NCBI GenBank assembly: GCA_964603615.1
Contig: CAZRVU010000007.1
Span: 1-64,000, forward strand
Source of the DNA: JAAZMI01 sp964603615
GTDB taxonomy: Bacteria > Bacillota > Dethiobacteria > DTU022 > UBA8154
Length of the DNA stretch: 64,000 nt
Direction of reading: 5' to 3'
Below the pieces are notes generated by a model, which was not told where the DNA came from, ran no database searches, and saw nothing but the letters and a program-made list of their open reading frames with translations. The translations under genes were made by a program, and so were the position numbers. Below, in pieces: positions 17,740 to 25,826 of this stretch. Numbering within the stretch: the first letter of the stretch is position 1; every line of letters starts with the position of its first letter.

Positions 17740-19101
17740 ATGACGTTTGATTCTGTAAAAAAGATAGCGGCTGAATTTGCTTTGGATCGGGCGGTAAATT
17801 TTATTACTAAAGATCCGGAAAAGAATCTTTTTGAACTCCTTGATTTTATAGAAAAAGTGGCGATCACCCCCGGTCATAAAGATGCAGTAAGGGCAGTCAA
17901 GGATCATTTTAGGGATAACCCGCCGATCATGGAACAGACTAAGCGCATCGCCAGTAATCCCAAAATGCTCACGAATTTAATTAATTCCTGGGTTGTGAAT
18001 GGTACTTTCCTGGGTAAGACAAAACGGGATCAAATTAGCAGGGAGATTGGCGTTTCCGTTCCCCAGCTACTTTTGATCGATCCTACTTCTGCTTGTAATT
18101 TGCGCTGCGAAGGCTGCTGGGCGGGCGAGTACAGTAAAACGGACCAGTTGGAGCCGGAGCTGTTCAGCAGGATTATCAATGAGGCTAAGGAGTTGGGTAT
18201 CTACTGGATAGTACTTTCTGGTGGCGAGCCTTTTTGTTACCCCTATCTGTTGGATGTAGTTGCCGAGCATCCCGATTCGGTTTTTATGGTTTACACCAAC
18301 GGCACGCTGATCGATGAAAAAAAGGCTGATCGCCTGGCAGAGCTGGCCAATTTGTCTCCGGCTTTCAGTTTAGAGGGTTGGCGCGAAAAAACCGATGCGC
18401 GCCGTGGTAGCGGTACCTTTGATAAGATCATCCGATCGATGGACCTTCTCCGTGAAAGAGGGGTTTTTATCGGTGCCTCAGTCACGTCGATGCGTAACAA
18501 TATTGAGGAGCTCTTTAGCGACAGTTTTGTTGATTTCCTCGTTGAGAAGGGCGTTACTTATATGTGGTCTTTCCATTATATTCCCATTGGCCGCAATCCC
18601 AATGTGGAGCTCATGCTTACCCCTGAACAGCGTGCTTGGATGTTTAAGCGGATCAGGAAGTTACGAAAAGAGAAGCCACTCCTGATTGCCGATTTTTGGA
18701 ATGATGGTGAGGTTACGGGCGGATGTATTGCCGGTGGCAGAAAATACTTTCATATCAATGCCGCCGGGGATGTGGAGCCCTGTGCTTTTGTGCATTTTGC
18801 CGTAGATAATATCAGGAATAAAAGCCTGGTTGAGGTTCTGCAAAACCCGCTATTTAAGGCTTATCAAAAGGAACAGCCTTTTAATGAAAACCACCTGGCG
18901 CCCTGCCCGATTATTGATGCACCGGCTGCCTTGCGTAGTATGGTAAAAATAAGCGGGGCACGCCCTACGCATCGCGGCGCCGAACAGGTTTTAAAGGGAG
19001 AAGTAGCAGAGTATCTCGATGCCCTTGCGCGGCAGTGGTTGCAGCGGGCAGAGGAACTAAAAGCTGAAATTTCTGCTGATGAGAAAGTTAGTGCCCGCTA
19101 G
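17740..19101 (+). CDS. Radical SAM protein with C-terminal SPASM/twitch-like cysteines
   Basis: The 453-residue enzyme has a helical N-terminal part of about 110 residues, then the radical SAM barrel with the cluster motif CxxxCxxC in 'SACNLRCEGCWAGEY' and the SAM-binding 'VLSGGEPF'. Near the C-terminus, 'GGCIAGGRKYFHINAAGD', 'EPCAFVHF' and 'APCPIID' supply three more cysteines in a SPASM/twitch-like arrangement, which suggests a second cluster. Homologues of this layout are usually annotated only as radical SAM proteins, and I cannot name a substrate. AGGAGGGG precedes the ATG. The 3' end overlaps the convergent gene by 14 bp. Confidence 0.85.
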   Translation: MTFDSVKKIAAEFALDRAVNFITKDPEKNLFELLDFIEKVAITPGHKDAVRAVKDHFRDNPPIMEQTKRIASNPKMLTNLINSWVVNGTFLGKTKRDQISREIGVSVPQLLLIDPTSACNLRCEGCWAGEYSKTDQLEPELFSRIINEAKELGIYWIVLSGGEPFCYPYLLDVVAEHPDSVFMVYTNGTLIDEKKADRLAELANLSPAFSLEGWREKTDARRGSGTFDKIIRSMDLLRERGVFIGASVTSMRNNIEELFSDSFVDFLVEKGVTYMWSFHYIPIGRNPNVELMLTPEQRAWMFKRIRKLRKEKPLLIADFWNDGEVTGGCIAGGRKYFHINAAGDVEPCAFVHFAVDNIRNKSLVEVLQNPLFKAYQKEQPFNENHLAPCPIIDAPAALRSMVKISGARPTHRGAEQVLKGEVAEYLDALARQWLQRAEELKAEISADEKVSAR

Positions 19102-19915
19102 GCAGGATAATTTTGCGGACGGCTATATTTACCTTGGTAATCTGGAGACCGGTGAGGTACTCCAGATTATTTTTGATTTCTTGCTGGATTTTCTGCAATA
19201 ATTGGGGGATATTGATTCCATATTGAACATAGACGTCCAGGTTGACGATTAGGCCACTATTATGAGAGGTTACGGCCGGTTTTTTTACTTTGATGATGCT
19301 ATCGAATTGGGAGATGACATGGATGGTGATCTGCTCGATGACATAAGTAGAAAGGTAAAAATTTCCCATGGAACTGTAAACCGGCCGGACGATGGAGTGC
19401 TCCATGACCTGTGCAGGAGCTGTTTTGCTTTTACCCAGGAAAAAGGCTTTAATGGGATCGAGCAGGTACCCGGGAAATTCTTTCTCCAAGGCAAAGGTGG
19501 GCAGGGGTATGACATGGCGGTTTTCTTTTTCCCTGATCTCAAGTGCCTGATTTATTTCGGCAGGGGAGGCAATATCTTCGATCAAAATAATTTTCTGCGG
19601 GTGAGGTATCCCCAGTTTGTTGGTAATGAGCTCCACCATGCGCTGGGAAGTGCCTAATATTAGAATGCTATCCGGCCGGGCCTCTTCAATGGCTTTTTTA
19701 ACTTCGTCTGTATGTTGGGGATCTATAAAGACGGCTCTTTTTGCCGCCCCGATCTTAGTATTTTCCCGTTTGGAAGAACGCCCGGCCAGTACCTGGCTGC
19801 CTTTTATTAATAAACCGTCATCCAGAATATATTCTATTCCCCTTCTATAGGCAACTAGCGTGGAGCGGTGACTTTTCCCAGAACCGCTAGGTCCAATCAA
19901 GGCATAAATTTTCAT
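19088..19915 (-). CDS. P-loop ATPase/kinase-like domain fused to an Asp23/Gls24-like domain
   Basis: The 275-residue protein starts with a P-loop, 'GPSGSGKSH' (residues about 8-16), and continues with an AAA- or kinase-like region ('EYILDDGLLIKGSQVLAGRS', 'PDSILILGTSQRMVELI'). The last 90 residues ('YVIEQITIHVISQFDSI', 'LIVNLDVYVQYGINIPQLL', 'TGLQITKVNIAVRKI') match the pattern of Asp23/Gls24 envelope-stress proteins. I know this combination only as a conserved hypothetical of clostridia. AGGAGGAAAA lies ahead of the ATG. It converges on the radical SAM gene with a 14-bp overlap. The biochemical role is unknown. Confidence 0.72.
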   Translation of the reverse strand: MKIYALIGPSGSGKSHRSTLVAYRRGIEYILDDGLLIKGSQVLAGRSSKRENTKIGAAKRAVFIDPQHTDEVKKAIEEARPDSILILGTSQRMVELITNKLGIPHPQKIILIEDIASPAEINQALEIREKENRHVIPLPTFALEKEFPGYLLDPIKAFFLGKSKTAPAQVMEHSIVRPVYSSMGNFYLSTYVIEQITIHVISQFDSIIKVKKPAVTSHNSGLIVNLDVYVQYGINIPQLLQKIQQEIKNNLEYLTGLQITKVNIAVRKIILPSGH

Positions 19916-20065
19916 TATTTTCCTCCTGCTGAACTAAATTTTAGTATAACATGACCTGCCAAGGAAGTCGATAGTTTGGGAAGGCTTTCAGCTCCTCAAG
20001 CCCGTACAACATGCCGTGGCCAACCCGGAATACCTGCTGCATCTAGTCCCGGCTGGCTACTGTGG

Positions 20066-20101
20066 CTAATCCGGGCTAATTCTGGACTAAATCCGGATTA
20101 G
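20066..20101. repeat. 9-bp perfect inverted repeat between divergent genes
   Basis: CTAATCCGG (20066-20074) pairs with CCGGATTAG (20093-20101) across an 18-base loop that repeats GGCTAAT. It could be an operator or a transcript hairpin; no T-run follows. Confidence 0.45.
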
Positions 20102-20264
20102 CGAGCGCGGGTACTACGGCTCACTCTAGTTTGATTACCGACCGTGTTTAACTTGTGGTGGGGTTATCTACCGGTGAAATCCTTAAAATTTTATTCTTAG
20201 GAAAAACTCTGAACCGTTGTTTGCAGGGTTTTGTTCTTCTGATGCGAATTAATATTAATGTGGA

Positions 20265-20293
20265 TTGAAAAGCAACGGCGTTCTTGATATACT
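20265..20293 (+). promoter_or_regulatory. Sigma-A-type promoter for the carboxyltransferase gene
   Basis: TTGAAA (20265-20270), a 17-base spacer and TATACT (20288-20293), about 150 bases upstream of the start codon. Confidence 0.55.
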
Positions 20294-20445
20294 GAAAAAC
20301 GTGGAATGTAGATAAACTCAGAAAAGGCGATTAAAAAGGTAATATTAAGAATAATACATTGGCGGGGAAAGGATAGCTTACGGGATAAAGGCAGTTCAAT
20401 ATAAAGTAGCTCTAGCCGCTAAAAATTATCAGGAGGTGCTTTGTT

Positions 20446-21987
20446 GTGGAAGAAAAATTAGATTTTTTACAGCAAAGAAGAGAAATCATTCTAGAAGGGG
20501 GTGGCGCGAAGCGTATTGAAGACCAGCACAAAAAAGGAAAACAAACAGCCCGGGAGAGACTAGAGCAATTTTTAGATCCGGGTAGCTTTGTGGAGGTTGG
20601 GGTTTTTGTCCAGGGAAACCTGGAAGATGCCAGCGTGCTGGATATTCCTTTGCCGGGCGAGGGGGTTGTCACCGGCCATGGGACAGTAGACGGGCGCCTC
20701 GTGTATGTTTTTGCTCAAGATTTTACTGTTTCCGGTGGTTCCCTTGGTGAAGTGCATGCCGCCAAAATTTGCCGTGTTATGGATCTGTCTGCCCAAAACG
20801 GGGCGCCTTTGGTAGGTATTAATGACTCCGGAGGTGCCAGGATACAAGAAGGCGTCGCTTCTTTGGATGGCTATGGGAATATTTTTCTACGTAACACAGT
20901 CAATTCCGGGGTTATCCCTCAAATTTCTGTGATTATGGGGCCTAGTGCAGGGGGGGCTGTTTACTCTCCGGCGATGACGGATTTTATTTTTATGGTAGAC
21001 AATATTAGCTACATGTTCATTACCGGGCCACAGGTGATCAAGGCTGTAACTGGCGAAGAGGTTACACCGGAAAAACTCGGGGGCGCGGCGACACATAATG
21101 AGATCAGCGGTGTAGCCCATTTCCGGGCCAAGGATGAACAAGAATGTTTTGCGCAGATTGCTAAGTTATTAAGTTACTTGCCTGCCAATAATTTAAATGA
21201 TCCGCCTGCTGCTGAACCGGCTGAGCCCGCTTTGTCTGCAGATGATTTGTCTCATATCGTGCCAGCCGATCCGAACAAAGGCTATGATGTTGTGGAAGTG
21301 ATCAAGAGAATAGTCGATAATAGCGAACTCTTCCAGGTTCATGAGCACTATGCCAAAAATGCTGTGGTGGGCTTTGCACGCCTGAACGGTCAGGTGGTGG
21401 GCATTATTGCCAATCAAGCCAAGTTTTTAGCAGGGTGTTTGGATATTGACTGTTCAGATAAAATTGCGCGTTTTGTCCGTTTCTGCGACTGTTTTAATAT
21501 TCCGCTGCTTACTTTTGTCGATGTTCCCGGTTATCTTCCCGGTGTCCATCAAGAATTCGGGGGGATCATCAGGCACGGGGCCAAGATTCTTTTTGCTTAT
21601 TCTGAGGCAACTGTTCCACAAGTCAGCGTTATTTTACGCAAAGCCTACGGTGGGGCTTATATAGCTATGAGCTCACGCAGCCTGGGAGCCGATCATGCTT
21701 TTGCCTGGCCGACAGCGGAGATCGCTGTAATGGGGCCGGAAGGGGCCATCAATATTGTTGCCCGCCGGGAGATCGAACAAGCTGAAAATCCCGAGGAAGA
21801 AAGAAAAGAGAAAGTGGAAGAATACCGGCGGAAATTTGCCAATCCTTATATTGCCGCGTCCCGGGGTTGGGTGGATGACGTGATCGATCCGCGTGAAACG
21901 CGTGCGTATCTGATCCGGGCTTTTGATTCTCTTAAAAATAAATTTGAGGATCGTCCCCGTAAAAAGCATGGAAATTTTCCGGCATAG
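20446..21987 (+). CDS. Acyl-CoA carboxyltransferase (methylmalonyl-/propionyl-CoA type, beta subunit)
   Basis: The 513-residue protein belongs to the biotin-dependent carboxyltransferases that move CO2 between biotin and propionyl- or related acyl-CoA (MmdA/PccB/PCC-beta). Two oxyanion-hole segments are visible: 'NDSGGARIQEGVASLDGYG' with 'GPSAGGAVYSPAMTDF' in the N-half and 'RKAYGGAYIAMSSRSLGAD' in the C-half, plus 'PTAEIAVMGPEGAINI'. The GTG start at 20446 has AGGAGG at good distance. No biotin carrier, biotin carboxylase or sodium-pump subunit is encoded beside it, so it is an orphan here; decarboxylase and carboxylase roles cannot be told apart. Confidence 0.9.
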   Translation: MEEKLDFLQQRREIILEGGGAKRIEDQHKKGKQTARERLEQFLDPGSFVEVGVFVQGNLEDASVLDIPLPGEGVVTGHGTVDGRLVYVFAQDFTVSGGSLGEVHAAKICRVMDLSAQNGAPLVGINDSGGARIQEGVASLDGYGNIFLRNTVNSGVIPQISVIMGPSAGGAVYSPAMTDFIFMVDNISYMFITGPQVIKAVTGEEVTPEKLGGAATHNEISGVAHFRAKDEQECFAQIAKLLSYLPANNLNDPPAAEPAEPALSADDLSHIVPADPNKGYDVVEVIKRIVDNSELFQVHEHYAKNAVVGFARLNGQVVGIIANQAKFLAGCLDIDCSDKIARFVRFCDCFNIPLLTFVDVPGYLPGVHQEFGGIIRHGAKILFAYSEATVPQVSVILRKAYGGAYIAMSSRSLGADHAFAWPTAEIAVMGPEGAINIVARREIEQAENPEEERKEKVEEYRRKFANPYIAASRGWVDDVIDPRETRAYLIRAFDSLKNKFEDRPRKKHGNFPA

Positions 21988-21993
21988 ATATTG

Positions 21994-22022
21994 TTGACTT
22001 TTTTGTTAGCAGGTGGTAGTAT
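21994..22022 (+). promoter_or_regulatory. Probable promoter of the arg operon leader
   Basis: TTGACT (21994-21999), a 17-base spacer and TAGTAT (22017-22022), upstream of the T-box. If used, the leader is about 535 bases long. Confidence 0.45.
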
Positions 22023-22239
22023 TTTTGTAACTGTTCAGGGCAAACACAAAACAAACACAAAGCAAATACAAACAGGGTAGAGAAATTAGCAGATGTGTAA
22101 AGCATCTTAGCATGATCGATGATGGTTAATTTTTAAAAAGTTTCTTTCGCCGCAATTTGGGCGCAAAAGATTCCCATTAGCATAAGAATTTTAGTTGGAA
22201 CTGGCGGAGCAGTTACACTTTTTAAAAGAAATTTTCTAT

Positions 22240-22550
22240 TATAGATCGTATATAGAGCAGGCTGATGAGGGGGAGAGTAGGAACGGGAAAAGCTTTAGTG
22301 AACCGGGGGTAGTGGAAACCCGGTGCTGGAACTGTTCTGAAGCGCACCCCGGAAGTGGAAACCGAAGCCTGGGGAGTCCCTATTTAGGAAGTAGATTTTT
22401 TCAGGTGTGTAGGTTTTACCGGTTGACACCGTTAAAAAAATGTTGTAAGAAATATGCCTGGCAACCTGAAGAGGGCTCCCAGTGAGCCAAAAAAGGTGGT
22501 ACCGCGGGAAATTACCTCTCGTCCTTTTTGGAGAGAGGTTCTCTTTATTT
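22240..22550 (+). promoter_or_regulatory. T-box riboswitch (arginine-specific) upstream of argC
   Basis: The conserved T-box bulge AGGTGGTACCGCGG lies at 22494-22507. Upstream, stem I shows GAGAGTAGGAACG at about 22271 and a specifier loop of the form GAA-N-XXX-A, GAAG at 22339-22342 followed by CGC at 22343-22345, an arginine codon. Downstream, ACCTCTC (22514-22520) pairs with GAGAGGT (22533-22539) before a T-rich run, giving the terminator that competes with the antiterminator. Uncharged tRNA-Arg would thus switch on argCJBDF. The 5' boundary is approximate. Confidence 0.9.
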
Positions 22551-22564
22551 AAGGAGGTCGAGCA

Positions 22565-23605
22565 ATGTTACGTATTGGTATTATTGGCGCTACGGGTTAT
22601 ACGGGAGGCGAACTTTTAAGGCTTATTTTTTCCCACGGTGAAACAGAGCTGACTTATGTCACCTCCCACTCTTTTGCCGGGAAGACCCTGCCGGAGGTTC
22701 ATCCGCATTATTTAAACATCCTCGAGCCGGTATGCCGTTCCTTTTCCTGGGAAGAAGCCAAAGAAAAAACAGATCTGGTATTTTGTGCACTGCCCCACGG
22801 CGATTCTATGGGAGCGGTACCTTTTTTACTGGATGCAGGTTTGAAAGTAGTCGATCTGAGTGCCGATTTCAGGTTGACTGATGCTGCCCTTTACCAGCAA
22901 TGGTATAAAAAAGAACACAGTGCGCCCCAATTTTTAGGAAAGGCTGTCTACGGCCTGCCGGAAATATATAAGGAAGAAATTAAAAGCACCTCTTTTGTGG
23001 CTAATCCTGGTTGTTACCCCACCTCTGTAATTCTGGGCCTGGCACCTTTGGCGGCACGCAGGTTGGTGGATTGGGAAAGCCTGGTGGTGGATACCAAGTC
23101 GGGAACGTCCGGGGCGGGCCGGGTTCCTTCGCAAGCGCTCCATTTTCCCGAGTGCTCAGAAAATTTTCGTGCTTACAAGGTTGCCGGGCACCAGCATACT
23201 CCGGAGGTAGAGCAAGAGTTGGGCAAGTTGGCGGGGCAAAAAGTGACGATGACTTTTGTACCCCATTTGTTACCGATGATCCGGGGCATTCTCAGCACGA
23301 TCTATCTCCGGTTGACGGTTAAAATGGAAGAGGAAGAGATCCGGGATATTTATAAGGATTATTACAGGGGCGAAAAATTTGTGCGGGTTTTGCCGGCGGG
23401 CATATTGCCGGAAACCAGAAATGTTTACGGCAGCAACTTTTGTGATTTAGCTTGTAAATGGGATCAGCGGACCGGCAGGTTGATCATTATTTCCGCGATC
23501 GACAATCTGGTTAAAGGTGCTGCCGGTCAAGCCATTCAAAACATGAACTTGATGTTAGGCCTTAAAGAGGAACAGGGGTTGCAGTTGATTCCGATGAGGC
23601 CATGA
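22565..23605 (+). CDS. argC: N-acetyl-gamma-glutamyl-phosphate reductase
   Basis: ArgC reduces N-acetylglutamyl phosphate to the semialdehyde with NADPH, the third step of arginine synthesis. The 346-residue product has the Rossmann glycine motif 'GATGYTGGELLRL' at its N-terminus, the catalytic cysteine in 'ANPGCYPTS' (about residue 150) and the catalytic histidine region 'KVAGHQHTPEVEQEL'. Length is normal. AAGGAGG is nine bases ahead of the ATG. It is the first gene of argCJBDF and comes directly after the arginine T-box. Confidence 0.97.
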   Translation: MLRIGIIGATGYTGGELLRLIFSHGETELTYVTSHSFAGKTLPEVHPHYLNILEPVCRSFSWEEAKEKTDLVFCALPHGDSMGAVPFLLDAGLKVVDLSADFRLTDAALYQQWYKKEHSAPQFLGKAVYGLPEIYKEEIKSTSFVANPGCYPTSVILGLAPLAARRLVDWESLVVDTKSGTSGAGRVPSQALHFPECSENFRAYKVAGHQHTPEVEQELGKLAGQKVTMTFVPHLLPMIRGILSTIYLRLTVKMEEEEIRDIYKDYYRGEKFVRVLPAGILPETRNVYGSNFCDLACKWDQRTGRLIIISAIDNLVKGAAGQAIQNMNLMLGLKEEQGLQLIPMRP

Positions 23606-23673
23606 GTTCACCTGGATGAAAAGGAAAACGGCCCCCTTTTTTATTTAAAATGCGGTTGCTAGGAGGAGGTTAA

Positions 23674-24885
23674 ATGAGTGCAATTTCTTTGCAGGAGGTT
23701 GCGGGGGGTATTACCGCGGTGCGGGATATTGATGCTTCCGGCGTGCACTGCGGTTTGAAAGAAAGCGGGGAAAAAGACCTGGCTTTGCTTTACAGCAGAA
23801 GACCGGCTACGGCTGCGGCAGTTTTTACAACCAATAAGTTTAAGGCCGCCCCTTTGCACGTTACGGAAAAACACTTACCTTATCCGGTGAGGGCGATTGT
23901 GATTAACAGCGGGGTGGCCAATGCCTGCACAGGAGAAAAAGGACTAGCTGATGCTTTGTACACTGCGGGGATTGCTGCCGGGGAGCTGGGCCTTCAGCAG
24001 GAGGAGGTCCTCGTGGCTTCCACGGGAGTAATCGGCGTTCACCTTCCCATGGAGAAGATTTCCCGCGGGATTGCCCGGGCCGCGCAAAAGCTTTCGCCCC
24101 GGGGCGGGGGAGAAGCAGCGCAGGCAATGATGACTACTGATACTCACAGTAAGGAGAGCGCTTGCCGGGTGGTGGCCGGTGGGAAATCTTTTGTACTGGC
24201 GGGGATGGCCAAGGGTGCCGGGATGATCTGCCCTGATATGGCTACCATGCTTGCTTTTTTGGCTACGGATGCTCAGCTAAAACAGGATGCCCTGCAAAGG
24301 GCGTTGCACAGCGCGGTTAAACAGTCCTTTAATTTAATTACGGTGGATGGCGATACCTCGACCAACGATCTGGTAATTTTGCTAGCCAACGGGGCTACCG
24401 GGCTAGAGGTTGAAGAAGGGAGCCTTCTTTGGGAACCTTTTAACCGGGCTTTGTTGCAGGTTTGCCAGGAGTTGGCTTATATGATTGTCTCTGACGGAGA
24501 AGGGGCAACCAAAGTGATTAAACTTACGGTCAAAGGCGCACCTGATTATGAAGCAGCAAGGCGGTTGGCGCGCGCCATACTTAATTCACCCCTGGTTAAG
24601 ACTGCTTTTTTTGGCGAAGATGCCAATTGGGGGCGGATCATGACGGCCCTGGGCTGTGCGGGGGTTAATTTTGATTCCCGGCGGGTGGATGTTTTTCTGG
24701 GACCGGTGCAGGTGGCTGCGGGCGGGGAAGGAATTTATTTTGACGAAACACTGGCCAAGCAAGTGTTTTCACAGAAGGAGATCCCTGTTTTGGTGGATCT
24801 GCACTTAGGGACGTCCATGCTTACGGCCTGGGGATGCGATCTTAGCTATGAATATATAAAAATTAATAGTGCCTATAGAAGTTGA
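23674..24885 (+). CDS. argJ: Bifunctional ornithine acetyltransferase/N-acetylglutamate synthase
   Basis: ArgJ moves the acetyl group from N-acetylornithine to glutamate, so the pathway recycles acetate. The 403-residue precursor splits itself before the threonine in 'GMICPDMATMLAFLATDA' (about residue 191), which becomes the nucleophile. Other family blocks are 'VINSGVANACTGEKGLADA', 'DTHSKESA' and 'ITVDGDTSTNDL'. GGAGG precedes the ATG. It overlaps nothing; argB follows after 14 bp. Whether this enzyme is also able to use acetyl-CoA (bifunctional) or not cannot be read from sequence. Confidence 0.97.
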   Translation: MSAISLQEVAGGITAVRDIDASGVHCGLKESGEKDLALLYSRRPATAAAVFTTNKFKAAPLHVTEKHLPYPVRAIVINSGVANACTGEKGLADALYTAGIAAGELGLQQEEVLVASTGVIGVHLPMEKISRGIARAAQKLSPRGGGEAAQAMMTTDTHSKESACRVVAGGKSFVLAGMAKGAGMICPDMATMLAFLATDAQLKQDALQRALHSAVKQSFNLITVDGDTSTNDLVILLANGATGLEVEEGSLLWEPFNRALLQVCQELAYMIVSDGEGATKVIKLTVKGAPDYEAARRLARAILNSPLVKTAFFGEDANWGRIMTALGCAGVNFDSRRVDVFLGPVQVAAGGEGIYFDETLAKQVFSQKEIPVLVDLHLGTSMLTAWGCDLSYEYIKINSAYRS

Positions 24886-24899
24886 AGGAGGGCTTTTTA

Positions 24900-25796
24900 G
24901 TGAATGAATCTGTCGAAAAATTAATTGCCAAGGCAGGGGTACTGATTGAGGCTCTGCCCTATATCCGCAACTTTGCCGGAAAAACTTTTGTGATCAAATA
25001 TGGTGGTCAGGCGATGATTAGCGCAGAAATGAAAAACTTGGTGACGCAGGACCTGGTATTATTAAAATTCATTGGCATTAATCCCATTATTGTACACGGG
25101 GGAGGCCAGGAGATAACAATTTTGATGAAGAAATTGGGGAAAGAGGCTAACTTCATCAATGGCTTGCGCGTAACCGATCAAGAAACGATGGAATTGGCGG
25201 AAATGGTGCTGGTTGGAAAAGTAAACAAGGAGATTGTCAGCCTGTTGAACAGGCACGGAGGTAAAGCGGTTGGCTTAAGCGGAAAGGATAGCAATCTTTT
25301 ATCTTGTCGCAAGAAATTGCCGTTTAAGGCAATTGTAGACGGTAAAGAACAGGTTATCGATTTAGGCTATGTGGGTGACATTATCAAGATCAATCCCGAG
25401 GTTATTCAGACCCTTAGCGGGAACGGCTATATACCGGTAATTTCTTCTGTTGGCGTGGGGCAGGAAGGGGAAAGCTTAAATGTCAATGCCGATCATGTTG
25501 CCGGGGAACTGGCTGCCGCCCTGCAGGCGGAAAAACTGATTGTGCTTACCGATGTGGAGGGTATTTTTGCACAGGGAGGCAGCGCTGATGCGCTCATCTC
25601 CACGCTTGGCCGGCGCAAAGCCCAGGAGATGATCATCACCGGGGAGATCTCAGCAGGGATGATCCCCAAAGTGGAAGCCTGTATCCGGGCCTTGAATAAT
25701 GATGTCGCGCGCACCCATATTATTGATGGTCGTCTTAGCCACTCTATACTGTTGGAGATCTTTACCGATGAGGGTATCGGGACGATGGTCGTTTAA
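24900..25796 (+). CDS. argB: N-acetylglutamate kinase
   Basis: ArgB phosphorylates N-acetylglutamate, the step usually inhibited by arginine. The product (298 residues from GTG 24900) shows 'KYGGQAMIS', 'IVHGGGQEI', 'GLSGKDSNLL', 'VNADHVAGELAAAL' and 'TGEISAGMIPKVEACI', all amino-acid-kinase family blocks. An upstream ATG at 24882 overlaps the argJ stop; GTG 24900 is preferred because GGAGG (24887-24891) is eight bases away. The N-terminal helix ('SVEKLIAKAGVLIEALPYI') is of the kind found in arginine-sensitive hexameric forms, which suggests feedback control. Confidence 0.96.
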   Translation: MNESVEKLIAKAGVLIEALPYIRNFAGKTFVIKYGGQAMISAEMKNLVTQDLVLLKFIGINPIIVHGGGQEITILMKKLGKEANFINGLRVTDQETMELAEMVLVGKVNKEIVSLLNRHGGKAVGLSGKDSNLLSCRKKLPFKAIVDGKEQVIDLGYVGDIIKINPEVIQTLSGNGYIPVISSVGVGQEGESLNVNADHVAGELAAALQAEKLIVLTDVEGIFAQGGSADALISTLGRRKAQEMIITGEISAGMIPKVEACIRALNNDVARTHIIDGRLSHSILLEIFTDEGIGTMVV

Positions 25797-25826
25797 CGCC
25801 TTATATTTTAGTCAGGGGGGAAGAAG

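Larger units (their letters stand above)
19916..20445. other. 530-bp intergenic region between the P-loop/Asp23 gene and the carboxyltransferase gene
   Basis: Contains an inverted repeat at 20066-20101 and a promoter at 20265-20293 for the rightward gene. Nothing that looks coding was found. Divergent transcription to the left would start near 19935, where the minus strand reads TATACT. Confidence 0.55.

Noticed and set aside
22195..22485. 96-codon plus-strand frame upstream of argC
   Set aside because: It runs through stem I and the specifier loop of the T-box, so the DNA is explained as structured leader RNA.
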